Part shown: in pieces, positions 48,548 to 56,138 of the stretch
How positions within the stretch are numbered: position 1 is the stretch's first letter
Layout of the letters: each line of letters begins with the position of its first letter
DNA from: Ramlibacter pinisoli
GTDB taxonomy: Bacteria; Pseudomonadota; Gammaproteobacteria; Burkholderiales; Burkholderiaceae_C
DNA length: 64,000 bases
NCBI RefSeq assembly: GCF_009758015.1
Contig: NZ_WSEL01000009.1
Location: 1,661,501-1,725,500 of the forward strand
Direction: 5' to 3'
Program-made: the position numbers and the translations under genes
The notes under the pieces: generated by a model
What the model was told of the DNA's origin: nothing
Databases searched by the model: none
What the model saw: only the letters and a program-made list of their open reading frames with translations

Positions 48548-49495
48548 ATGCGCATCCTCCTGAGCCTCGCGCTCGTCTTCTTCACGCAGCTCGCGCACGC
48601 CGCGTTCCCCGACAAGCCCATCCGGCTGGTCGTGCCGTGGCCCGCCGGCGGCGCCTCGGACACGCTCGCGCGCATCGTGAGCACCGAGGCCTCCAACATC
48701 CTCAAGCAGCCCATCGTCATCGACACCCGGGTCGGCGCCAGCGGGACGATCGCGACCGAATTCGTGGCGCGTGAGAAGGCCGACGGCTACACCCTTCTGT
48801 GGGCGATCGCGAACCACGCCACCAACCACGAGCTGTTCAAGGTCCGGTACGACCCGATCAAGGACTTCACCCCGGTGGCCCAGATCGCGTCGTCGCGGTA
48901 CTGGCTGCTGGTCGATCCCAGCCTGCCGGTGAAGACCGTCCCGGAACTCGTCACCTGGCTCAAGGCCTCGCCCCAGCCCGTGGCCTACGCATCGGCCGGC
49001 AACGGCACCTTGCAGCACCTCGGCATGGAGCTCTTCCTCGCCGACGCCGGCGTGAAGATGGTCCACGTGCCCTACAAGGGGACCGCACCGGCCATGACCG
49101 ACATGCTGGGGGGCCACGTCAAGGTGACCTTCGAGGCGGTGACCGGCACGGCCGACTACGTCCGGGACGGCAAGGTGCGTGCGCTCGCCGTGGCCAGCAA
49201 GTCGCGCTTCCCCGGCATGCCCGAGGTGCCGACCTTCGCCGAGGCAGGATACAAGGACTTCGTGGTCGAAGGCGTCACCGGCGTCCTGGCACCCGCCGGC
49301 ACGCCGGCCGACGCCATCGCCAGGATCAATGCCGCGTTCAACCAGGCGCTGGCCCTGCCGCAGGTGCGCGAGCGCATGGACGCCATGGGCCTGACCGCCA
49401 ATCCCGGTACGCCGCAAGCCTACGGCGACACCATGAACCGGCTCATTCCCAAGTTCTCGGCCATCCTGCGCAAGTCCGGCGGCAAGGTGGACTGA
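48548..49495 (+). CDS. Bug/TctC family periplasmic receptor (racemase operon)
   Basis: 315 residues with a short signal peptide MRILLSLALVFFTQLAHA. Bug signatures: FPDKPIRLVVPWPAGGASDT, IVIDTRVGASGTIATE, ADGYTLLW, VRYDPIKDFTPVAQ, VHVPYKGTAPAMTDMLGGH and GVLAPAGTP. It begins 3 bp after the VOC gene stop. One of only two Bug genes in the window on the plus strand. The ligand is presumably the substrate of the racemase-like enzyme; no transport subunits adjoin. Confidence 0.9.
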   Translation: MRILLSLALVFFTQLAHAAFPDKPIRLVVPWPAGGASDTLARIVSTEASNILKQPIVIDTRVGASGTIATEFVAREKADGYTLLWAIANHATNHELFKVRYDPIKDFTPVAQIASSRYWLLVDPSLPVKTVPELVTWLKASPQPVAYASAGNGTLQHLGMELFLADAGVKMVHVPYKGTAPAMTDMLGGHVKVTFEAVTGTADYVRDGKVRALAVASKSRFPGMPEVPTFAEAGYKDFVVEGVTGVLAPAGTPADAIARINAAFNQALALPQVRERMDAMGLTANPGTPQAYGDTMNRLIPKFSAILRKSGGKVD

Positions 49496-49516
49496 CGCCC
49501 GGCCGGCCGCGCAGGC

Positions 49517-50737
49517 TCAGCCTGGCACGGCGGTCCGGACGATGCCGCGGTCGTGCAGGCGGCCGAATTCGGCGCCCGGCAGCCCCAGCAGTTCGGTGAG
49601 CACCTGCTCCGTGTGCTGGCCGAGCAAGGGCGCAGGCGCGGGCTCCGTGCGCTGCTGGCCCGAGAACTCCAGCGGAATGCCAGCCGCCAGCACGCGCCCC
49701 ACGCCGGGCTGCTCGATGCGGGCGAACATCGGGTTGGCCGGCGAGCACGCCGGGTCGTCCTGGGCCAGCGTCGCGATGTCCTGGTAGGCGCCCCAGCACG
49801 CGCCGGTGCGGTCGAGCGCGGCGCGCACCTCGGCCAGCGGCCGCGCGGCAATCCACGGCCCGACCAGCGCGTTGAGCGCCTCGCGGTGGCGGAAGCGTTC
49901 GCCCTCCTGCGACAGGTCGACGCCGAGTCGGGCCTCCAGCTGCCGGACCTGGTCGCCGATGCCACAGGTCTCGACGATGGCCTTCCACTGCTTGAGCGTC
50001 AGGCCCACCAGCATCACGCGCCGGCCGTCGGCGCAGGTGAAGTCGCGGCCGAAGGCGCCGAACAGGTCGTTGCCGTGCCGCTCGCGCGGCTGGCCCAGTT
50101 CGGCCTCGGTGACCAAGCCCAGGTGCGCCACCACCGCCAGCGCCACGTCTTCCAGCGACAGCTTCACGTGCTGGCCCTGCCCGCTGCGGCGGCGGTGCCG
50201 CTCCGCCGCCAGCAGGCCCACCGCGACCATCTGGCCGGTGATCAGGTCCCAGGCCGGCAGCACGTGGTTGACCGCGCCCGTGCCGTCGCGCGGGCCGGTC
50301 ATGAACGGCAGGCCGACGCGGGCGTTGACCGTGTAGTCGACCGCCGAGCCACCCAGCCGGTCGCCCATCAGCGTGAACTGGATCAGGTCGGCGCGCCTGG
50401 CGCGCAGCTTGTCGTGGTCGAGCCAGCCGCGCGGCGGGAAGTTGGTGAGGAACAGGCCGGCGTCGTCGCCGGGCGCGGTGGCCAGGGCCATCGCCAGTTC
50501 GCGCCCCTCGGGCGTGGCCAGGTCCAGCACCACCGACCGCTTGGCCTTGTTCAGGCCGGTCCAGAACAGGCTGGTGCCCTCCGGCGTCACCGGCCAGCGG
50601 CGGTAGTCCAGGCCGCCCCCGACGGAGTCGATGCGGATCACGTCGGCGCCCATCTGCGCCAGCGTCATGCCACCCAGCGGGGCAGCGACGAACGCCGCAG
50701 CCTCGACCACGCGCAGGCCCGCCAGCACGCCGGTCAT
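49517..50737 (-). CDS. Family III CoA-transferase resembling 2-methylfumaryl-CoA isomerase (Mct)
   Basis: 406 residues. Beyond the CaiB fold (Asp164 in LPAWDLITGQM is the CoA-carrying aspartate), it contains GGMTLAQMGADVIRIDSVGG, GLDYRRWPVTPEG, FWTGLNKAKRSVVLDL, DYTVNARVGLPFMTGP and FGAFGRDF, which I recognise as the specific pattern of mesaconyl-CoA C1-C4 CoA-transferase from the 3-hydroxypropionate bicycle. That enzyme moves CoA within mesaconate intramolecularly. The neighbour upstream (4-bp overlap) resembles methylsuccinyl-CoA dehydrogenase, whose product is mesaconyl-C1-CoA, a striking fit. The assignment is from remembered sequence, not a search. Confidence 0.75.
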   Translation of the reverse strand: MTGVLAGLRVVEAAAFVAAPLGGMTLAQMGADVIRIDSVGGGLDYRRWPVTPEGTSLFWTGLNKAKRSVVLDLATPEGRELAMALATAPGDDAGLFLTNFPPRGWLDHDKLRARRADLIQFTLMGDRLGGSAVDYTVNARVGLPFMTGPRDGTGAVNHVLPAWDLITGQMVAVGLLAAERHRRRSGQGQHVKLSLEDVALAVVAHLGLVTEAELGQPRERHGNDLFGAFGRDFTCADGRRVMLVGLTLKQWKAIVETCGIGDQVRQLEARLGVDLSQEGERFRHREALNALVGPWIAARPLAEVRAALDRTGACWGAYQDIATLAQDDPACSPANPMFARIEQPGVGRVLAAGIPLEFSGQQRTEPAPAPLLGQHTEQVLTELLGLPGAEFGRLHDRGIVRTAVPG

Positions 50738-52443
50738 GCGCCGGCTCCCGCCAGGCCCAGGGCGCGCTCCATCAGGCCGCGCGCCACGACCTTCAGCGCC
50801 AGCGTCTCCTCCGCCCCCTCGAAGATGGACAGCACGCGGGCGTCGACGAAGTAGCGGCTCACCGGCGTCTCCTCGGCGTAGCCCATGCCGCCGTGCAGCT
50901 GCAGGGCCTCGCGCGTCACCATCTCGGCCGACCGGCAGGCCAGCAGCTTGACCAGGCTGGCCTCCATGCGGCCCTGGCCGGCGTCGATGAGGCCGGCCAC
51001 GCGGTAGGCGAGCCGGCGGCAGGCCGCCAGCCGCGCGCCCATGCGCGCCAGCTTGGCCTGGGTGAGCGGGAAGTCCACCAGCGGCGAGCCGAACACCTTG
51101 CGGTCGTGGCCGTAGCGGATGGCCGCGCGCAGGGCCGCGCGCATCACGCCGCAGGCGCGGGCCGCGGTCTGCATGCGGCCGCCCACCATGCCGGCCATGG
51201 TGAGGTAGAAGCCCTGGCCCAGGCCGGCCTCGCCGCCCACCACGTTGGCGTCGGGCACGAAGAAGTCCTCGAACGACAGGTCGAACGAGTGCATGCCTCG
51301 GTAGCCGATGGTCGGGATGGCGCGGCCGGTCAGGCGGCCGCCGCCCTCCTGCTCGACGCTGAACTCGTGCGTGTCGAACGAGGGCTTTTCCACCAGCAGC
51401 AGGCTCAGGCCCTTGTGGCCCAGCGAGCGGTCGGGGTGGGTGCGGGTCACGACCATCAGCACGCCGGCCTTGCCGGCGAAGGTGCACCAGGTCTTGGCAC
51501 CGGTCAGGCGCCAGCCGCCCTCCACCTTCGTGCCGCGCAGCGCCAGCCCCGCCACGTCGGAGCCGTAGTCGGGCTCGGTGATGGCGATGGCGCACAGCGG
51601 ATCGCCCGCCGCCAGCCTCGGCAGCCAGGACGCCTTCTGCGCCTCGGTGCCGCCCGCCATCAGCGCGCGGCTCAGGATCTCGGGCCGGGTGATCAGGCTG
51701 CCGGCCGCGGCCAGCGAACCCTCGGACAAGGCCTCGGTCACCACCACCATCAGCAGCGTGTCCTCGCGGTCGTTCGGGCTGCTGCCGCCGAACCGCTCGG
51801 GAATCGCCAGCCCGAACACGCCCATCTCGCGCAGCGGCTGCAGCAGCGACTCGGGCACGGTGCGGTCGTGGCGGTGGATGGCCTCGGCCTGCGGCGCGAC
51901 GACGTCGGCGGCGAAGCGTCGGAACGCGTCCTGCGCCAGGGCGTGCTGCTCGTCCAGCGCGACCGGCCCGAGCTCGCCGTCGGAGGCGGCCACCGCACGG
52001 CCGGCGGCTTCCAGCGCCCGCGCGCCGGAACCCGCCGCGCGCAGCAAGTCCCAGTCGGTGCCGGCGCGCAACTGGCGCAGCGCGGCCAGGTCCAGGCCGG
52101 CCTCGAGATAGACCGTCTCCAGCTTGTCGAGCACCGAGGCGACCGCATCGGCCGCGAACAGCAGCGCCAGCGCCCCTTCGATGGCCGGCGCGTCGTCGGC
52201 GACCGCGGCCAGTGCAGTTTCGCTGGCCAGCAGGTCGGCGCCCGCCCAGGCGAGCTCGAAGCTCGCCACCTGCTGCTGGTCGAGCTTGCGGCCGTCGAGC
52301 CTGCCGTTCGACAGGCACTGCCGTCCCAGCGCCAGCGTGCCGGCATCGAATGCCGCGCGCACGCCGCCGAGCAGCCTGCGGGCGGCAGCGAGGGCCGCGG
52401 TCCCCGGGTCGAGCCCGGGGCAGGCTCTTGCGTCGTCCTTCAT
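50734..52443 (-). CDS. Acyl-CoA dehydrogenase with long N-terminal domain, methylsuccinyl-CoA dehydrogenase-like
   Basis: 569 residues, about 190 more than a normal acyl-CoA dehydrogenase. Residues 15-165 form an extra helical domain (QQVASFELAWAGADLLASE and similar), as in (2S)-methylsuccinyl-CoA dehydrogenase. The catalytic part has AIAITEPDYGSDVAGL, WRLTGAKTWCTFAG, IPTIGYRGMHSFDLSFED and QLHGGMGYAEETPVSRYF, with Glu542 in LSIFEGAEE as base. AGGAG 6 nt upstream supports ATG 52443. Residues 8-15 (CPGLDPGT) are encoded by an inserted palindrome (52402-52420). It would oxidise methylsuccinyl-CoA or a related branched acyl-CoA. Confidence 0.78.
   Translation of the reverse strand: MKDDARACPGLDPGTAALAAARRLLGGVRAAFDAGTLALGRQCLSNGRLDGRKLDQQQVASFELAWAGADLLASETALAAVADDAPAIEGALALLFAADAVASVLDKLETVYLEAGLDLAALRQLRAGTDWDLLRAAGSGARALEAAGRAVAASDGELGPVALDEQHALAQDAFRRFAADVVAPQAEAIHRHDRTVPESLLQPLREMGVFGLAIPERFGGSSPNDREDTLLMVVVTEALSEGSLAAAGSLITRPEILSRALMAGGTEAQKASWLPRLAAGDPLCAIAITEPDYGSDVAGLALRGTKVEGGWRLTGAKTWCTFAGKAGVLMVVTRTHPDRSLGHKGLSLLLVEKPSFDTHEFSVEQEGGGRLTGRAIPTIGYRGMHSFDLSFEDFFVPDANVVGGEAGLGQGFYLTMAGMVGGRMQTAARACGVMRAALRAAIRYGHDRKVFGSPLVDFPLTQAKLARMGARLAACRRLAYRVAGLIDAGQGRMEASLVKLLACRSAEMVTREALQLHGGMGYAEETPVSRYFVDARVLSIFEGAEETLALKVVARGLMERALGLAGAGA
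52402..52420. repeat. Palindromic repeat inside the start of an acyl-CoA dehydrogenase gene
   Basis: CCCCGGG-TCGAG-CCCGGGG, a perfect 19-bp dyad encoding the odd N-terminal CPGLDPGT peptide. Its core CGGGTCGAGCCCGG is identical to 39961-39974 in the intergenic repeat unit 1, so it appears to be a piece of the same dispersed element that has entered a reading frame. Confidence 0.6.
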
Positions 52444-52580
52444 GTCGTTCTCCTGCACCGCGGGCATTGTCGCCTGCACGTGGCCGGGGTTCGCCACCCC
52501 TGCACGCGGTCAAGGGGATCGCACGATCGGAAATGTCCCGGTCGCGCGGGCGCTGGAGATCCGGGTCGGCTGCTGGTCGC

Positions 52581-52784
52581 CTAGGGTGCCTGTCGGACGT
52601 GCCGGAGGCAGTCGTCCAGTGCCCGTTGCGCAGCAGCCCGGGCGTCCTCGAGCTGCTGCCGCAGGACACTGGAGGGTGACCGCACCGATCCCGCGTCCTC
52701 CAGGGCCTGCGCGATCATCAGCCTCTTCTCGAGGTCCATCACCGCGCGCTCGACGTCGTGCCATCGCTGGAACGGCTCGTCCAT
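52581..52784 (-). CDS. Small helical protein, function unknown
   Basis: 67 residues from ATG 52784 (a GTG at 52820 would add twelve). Two amphipathic helices are suggested: FQRWHDVERAVMDLEKRLM and SVLRQQLEDARAAAQRALDD, with coiled-coil-like heptads. No family recognised. It stands alone between the Mcd-like gene and the dehydrogenase operon, in the same direction. Lack of a clear ribosome site leaves its reality open. Confidence 0.45.
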   Translation of the reverse strand: MDEPFQRWHDVERAVMDLEKRLMIAQALEDAGSVRSPSSVLRQQLEDARAAAQRALDDCLRHVRQAP

Positions 52785-52838
52785 GTCTGCGCGCAGGAAT
52801 GAGCTGGAGTCCCCCGGCACGGCGATCGCGTGGGGATG

Positions 52839-53744
52839 CTAGGACCGATCCACCCCGGCCAGGCCGGCCAGCACCTCGCTGACCGAGGCGGTGTCGTGCT
52901 TGGCACGCCCCTGGGCCATGGCAGCGCTGTAGATGGGAACGCAGGCGCTGAACAGCGGGGTCGGGCAATCGACCGACCGCGCCATGTCGCCGATGACCTG
53001 CATGTCCTTCTGCCACACCTCGACCTTCATGGTGGCCGGCTCGTAGCGTCGCTCGATCATGAAGGGCATGCGCAGGCGCATCACGCCCGTGCCGATCACC
53101 GGGCTGTTGCCGAACAGCTCCAGGACCTGGCGAGGATCGAGTCCCATCTTGCGCGCGAGATTGGTCGACTCGGCGCACGCCACGTTGAGGATCGCCACCA
53201 GGTGGTTGGCCGCGAACTTCATCTTGGTGCCGTTGCCGTAGGCGCCCACGAACGGCACCATCTGGGTGAACACCTGCAGCAGGGGCCTGGCCCGCTCGTA
53301 GCTGGGCTCGGCGCCGCTGCAATAGATGGTCCAGGCCCCTTCCTTCATGCGCACGGCGGTGCCGCTGATCGGACAGTCCAGCACCGCGATGCCGGCGCCT
53401 TCCAGGATGCGGGCGACCTCGTTCTTGTCGTCCAGCGGCAGCGTGCTGGTCTCGATGACGAGGCGGCAGCGGCCGCCGGCCTGCACGGAGGCCGCCACGT
53501 TGCGGGCCGACTCCAGCATCGCCGGCGACGTCGACAGCGAGAAGATCAGGACTTCGGCGTCGCGGGCGACCTGCGCCGCGCCATCGCACCCCTGCCCGCC
53601 CGCCGCCTTCAACCGCTCCATCGCCGCGGCCGCCACGTCGAAGCCGCTGACCGGGTGCCCGGCGGCGACCAGGGCCTCCGCCATCGCGCCGCCCATGATC
53701 CCGAGTCCGATGAGGCCCACCGGCTCTCTTGCGCTGCTAGCCAT
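52839..53744 (-). CDS. 3-Hydroxyisobutyrate dehydrogenase family oxidoreductase
   Basis: 301 residues of the beta-hydroxyacid dehydrogenase family: NAD motif GLIGLGIMGGAMAEAL (about 10-25), the substrate motif CPISGTAVRMKEGAW and catalytic Lys in GNGTKMKFAANHLVAI. The usual DAPVSGG is CPISGTA here, so the substrate differs from that of MmsB/GarR. Relatives oxidise hydroxyisobutyrate, tartronate or other 3-hydroxyacids. It lies 45 bp after the Bug receptor gene in a two-gene leftward operon divergent from a GntR regulator. Confidence 0.88.
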   Translation of the reverse strand: MASSAREPVGLIGLGIMGGAMAEALVAAGHPVSGFDVAAAAMERLKAAGGQGCDGAAQVARDAEVLIFSLSTSPAMLESARNVAASVQAGGRCRLVIETSTLPLDDKNEVARILEGAGIAVLDCPISGTAVRMKEGAWTIYCSGAEPSYERARPLLQVFTQMVPFVGAYGNGTKMKFAANHLVAILNVACAESTNLARKMGLDPRQVLELFGNSPVIGTGVMRLRMPFMIERRYEPATMKVEVWQKDMQVIGDMARSVDCPTPLFSACVPIYSAAMAQGRAKHDTASVSEVLAGLAGVDRS

Positions 53745-53789
53745 TGCTGTTCCCGTTTCCAGTTCGATCCGAATCCTGCGCTGCTGCCG

Positions 53790-54776
53790 TCATTCGGCCT
53801 TGATGTTGGCCGACTTCACCACGGCGCCCCACTTGGCCATCTCGGTCTTGATGTAGCCGCCGAAATGCTCGGGCGTGTCGCCCACGGGAATGGCGCCCTG
53901 GCCGAGCAGGTCCTGCTCCACGTCCTTCTGCTTGAGGATGGCGACGATCTCGCGGTTGAGGCGCTCGACGATGGCACGCGGCGTCTGCGCCGGCGCCACG
54001 ATGCCGATCCAGGAGTACGCCTCGTAGCCGGGCACGCCGCTTTCGGCGATGGTGGGCACATCGGGCAGCGAGGACAGGCGCTGCGCGCTCCCCACCGCCA
54101 GCGCATGCAGCTTGCCTTGCTGCACCAGCGGCAGCACGGAAGGGATGCTGCTGTAGAGCAGCTGGACCTGGCCAGCCAGCAGGTCACTCACGGCCGGCCC
54201 CTGGCCCTTGTACGGCACGTGTGTCGTGTTGACCTTGGCCAGCGAGTTCAGGAGTTCACCGGCCAGGTGGCCGGAGTTGCCGCTGCCGGGCGAGGCGAAG
54301 TTCAGCGATCCGGGCTTCGCACGCGCCAGCTCCAGCAGCTCGCGCATGGACTTGGCGGGAACGGACGGGTGCGCCACCAGCAGGAGCGGGTAGATCACCA
54401 TGTTCGTGATCGGCTCGAAGTCCTTCACCGGGTCGTAGGGCAGCTTGTCGTACAGGCTCGGGTTGACGGCCATGGGACCGGCCGCAGCGATGCCCAGCGT
54501 GTAGCCGTCCGGCGCCGCCTGCTTCACGGCCGCGAGGCCCACGATCCCGTTGGCGCCCGCGCGGTTGTCGACCACCACCGTCTGGCCGAGCCGCGTCCCC
54601 AGCTTCTGCGCCACGATGCGCGCGATGACGTCGTTGCCGCCACCCGGCGGGAACGGCACCACCATGCGGATCGGCTTGTTCGGGTAGGCCTGCGCGCCGG
54701 CATGGCCGGCGGCCAGCAGCGACAGGAGCAGGGTCAGGCCGGCAGCAACAGCTTGGCGGGGAATCAGGTTGCGCAT
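53790..54776 (-). CDS. Bug/TctC family periplasmic receptor (GntR-controlled)
   Basis: 328 residues with a long hydrophobic signal peptide ending near AGA-QA. Bug signatures: YPNKPIRMVVPFPPGGGNDV, VVVDNRAGANGIVGLA, PDGYTLGI, LPYDPVKDFEPITN, THVPYKGQGPAVSDLLAG and GIVAPAQTP. First gene of the operon with the hydroxyacid dehydrogenase; ATG 54776, AGGAG upstream. A TTG just before the ATG is a less likely start. The divergent GntR/UTRA regulator and the operator at 54819-54830 likely govern it. Confidence 0.9.
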   Translation of the reverse strand: MRNLIPRQAVAAGLTLLLSLLAAGHAGAQAYPNKPIRMVVPFPPGGGNDVIARIVAQKLGTRLGQTVVVDNRAGANGIVGLAAVKQAAPDGYTLGIAAAGPMAVNPSLYDKLPYDPVKDFEPITNMVIYPLLLVAHPSVPAKSMRELLELARAKPGSLNFASPGSGNSGHLAGELLNSLAKVNTTHVPYKGQGPAVSDLLAGQVQLLYSSIPSVLPLVQQGKLHALAVGSAQRLSSLPDVPTIAESGVPGYEAYSWIGIVAPAQTPRAIVERLNREIVAILKQKDVEQDLLGQGAIPVGDTPEHFGGYIKTEMAKWGAVVKSANIKAE

Positions 54777-54818
54777 CAACAGGGGTCTCCTCGACGGCTT
54801 CCGCCAGTTCGGCTGAAG

Positions 54819-54830
54819 TCCTGTACAGGA
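54819..54830. promoter_or_regulatory. Putative GntR operator, 12-bp perfect palindrome
   Basis: TCCTGTACAGGA, a perfect palindrome, lies in the 101-bp spacer between the divergent Bug receptor and GntR/UTRA genes, next to the TA-rich GTATATCTAT. HutC-type GntR operators are short GT-TA-AC palindromes, and GTAC is at the centre here. Its placement 43 bp before the receptor start fits repression of both genes. Confidence 0.45.
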
Positions 54831-54877
54831 GTATATCTATGGTGGAGGAGCGGAGGCGTCCTGTGCCCCCGGGCACA

Positions 54878-55627
54878 ATGGACCCGATGAGAGCCATCGG
54901 ACCGGAGGCCGCGCCCGACCTGCGCCTGCCTCGCTACCTGCAGATCCGCGACGACCTGATGCGCCGCATCTGCGCCCGCGCCTGGAGCGACGGGCAGCCG
55001 CTGCCGGCGGAAGACCGCCTGGCCGGGGAGTTCGAGGTCTCGGTCGGGACCGTGCGCAAGGCGCTGCAGGTGCTGGTGGCCGAGGGCATGCTGGAGCGCA
55101 TCCACGGCAAGGGCACGTTCGTGACGCGGGCCTTCGAGCGCATTTCGATGATGCGGTTCGTGCGCTTCTCCGAGGAGGAACGGCGGGAGCTGCCGACGAC
55201 GCGCTGCCTGAACCTGGAGGTGGGCGATGGCCCGCCGGAGGCACGCACCCGCCTGGGCCTGGCGGCGCGCGAGAAGCTGCTGTCCATCCACCGCACCCGC
55301 GCCTGCGGCAAGGAAGTCATCCTCAGCGAGCACGTCTGGCTCAGCCACAAACGCTTCGCCCCGCTGGAGGCGTACCTGAAGAAGGAGTCGCCGCCGCTGC
55401 TGTACCCGGTCTACGACTCGCTGTGCGGCGTGCTGGTGTCCCGGGCGATGGACGAACTCACCATGGTCCCGCTCCCGGCCAGGGACGCCCGGGTCTTCGG
55501 CCTCGCGGCGGGCACGCCCGCGATCCGGATCGAGCGGCTCATGACCGATCCGTCGGAGCAGCCGATCGAGTGGCGCGTGTCGTACGTCACCCAGGCCCGT
55601 TTCCACTACGCGATCGAGAGCCGCTGA
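54878..55627 (+). CDS. GntR family regulator with UTRA domain (HutC subfamily)
   Basis: 249 residues from ATG 54878 (ATG 54839 or 54887 also in frame; none has a well-spaced Shine-Dalgarno). Winged helix YLQIRDDLMRRICARAW (about 18-34), EDRLAGEFEVSVGTVRKALQ (recognition helix) and the GMLERIHGKGTFVT wing. The UTRA domain (about 100-245) has TRACGKEVILSEHVWL and LMTDPSEQPIEWRVSYV, ending in the usual SR-like terminus. HutC-type proteins derepress on binding a pathway metabolite. Likely regulator of the Bug/hydroxyacid dehydrogenase pair. Confidence 0.88.
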   Translation: MDPMRAIGPEAAPDLRLPRYLQIRDDLMRRICARAWSDGQPLPAEDRLAGEFEVSVGTVRKALQVLVAEGMLERIHGKGTFVTRAFERISMMRFVRFSEEERRELPTTRCLNLEVGDGPPEARTRLGLAAREKLLSIHRTRACGKEVILSEHVWLSHKRFAPLEAYLKKESPPLLYPVYDSLCGVLVSRAMDELTMVPLPARDARVFGLAAGTPAIRIERLMTDPSEQPIEWRVSYVTQARFHYAIESR

Positions 55628-55684
55628 GGCGGCGGCGCCCCGGCGCCGCGACCAGGCGGTCGATCCCGTCCACGCAAGCGCCGC

Positions 55685-56131
55685 TCAACGCAATCGCCAC
55701 TGCAGCAGCGAGTGCGGCGGCGACGTCTCCGGATGGTGCTCGTACACGCCCACGACGTCGGCGCCGATACGCACGTCGTGCATCGGGTCGCCCAGCAGGT
55801 TGCCGACCATGCGGACGTTGCCGGCCTGCGGAAGCTCCACCAGCACGGCCAGGTAGGGACAGCGCTCCTTCAGCGCGGGATGCACGGGGTGCCAGACGCG
55901 TTCCCAGCTGTAGATGCGGCCCTCGGCCGACACCTCCACCCAGGCGGGGTCCAGGGCGTGGCACCGGTGGCAGATCCACTCGGGACCGAACTGCCAGCAG
56001 CCACAGTGGGCACAGCGCTGCACCAGCAACTTGTCCTGGCGCAGGCCGGCCCAGTACGGGGCGGAGAGCCCGTCCGGTTCGGCCACCGGAACCGGCAGGC
56101 CGGCAGGGAGGTAGGGGATCTCGTTCTTCAT
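55685..56131 (-). CDS. DUF35 zinc-ribbon OB-fold protein (thiolase partner)
   Basis: 148 residues: rubredoxin-like zinc ribbon Cys40-x2-Cys43 and Cys54-x2-Cys57 (QRCAHCGCW, WICHRCHAL) followed by an OB fold with GRIYSWERVWHPVHP and VLVELPQAGNVRMVGNL. DUF35 proteins partner thiolase-fold enzymes, for example the Ltp2-type retro-aldolase of steroid side-chain degradation, and help bind the acyl-CoA. It follows the thiolase-fold gene by 7 bp, last in a leftward operon, the normal arrangement for a complex. Confidence 0.88.
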   Translation of the reverse strand: MKNEIPYLPAGLPVPVAEPDGLSAPYWAGLRQDKLLVQRCAHCGCWQFGPEWICHRCHALDPAWVEVSAEGRIYSWERVWHPVHPALKERCPYLAVLVELPQAGNVRMVGNLLGDPMHDVRIGADVVGVYEHHPETSPPHSLLQWRLR

Positions 56132-56138
56132 GGCTTGC

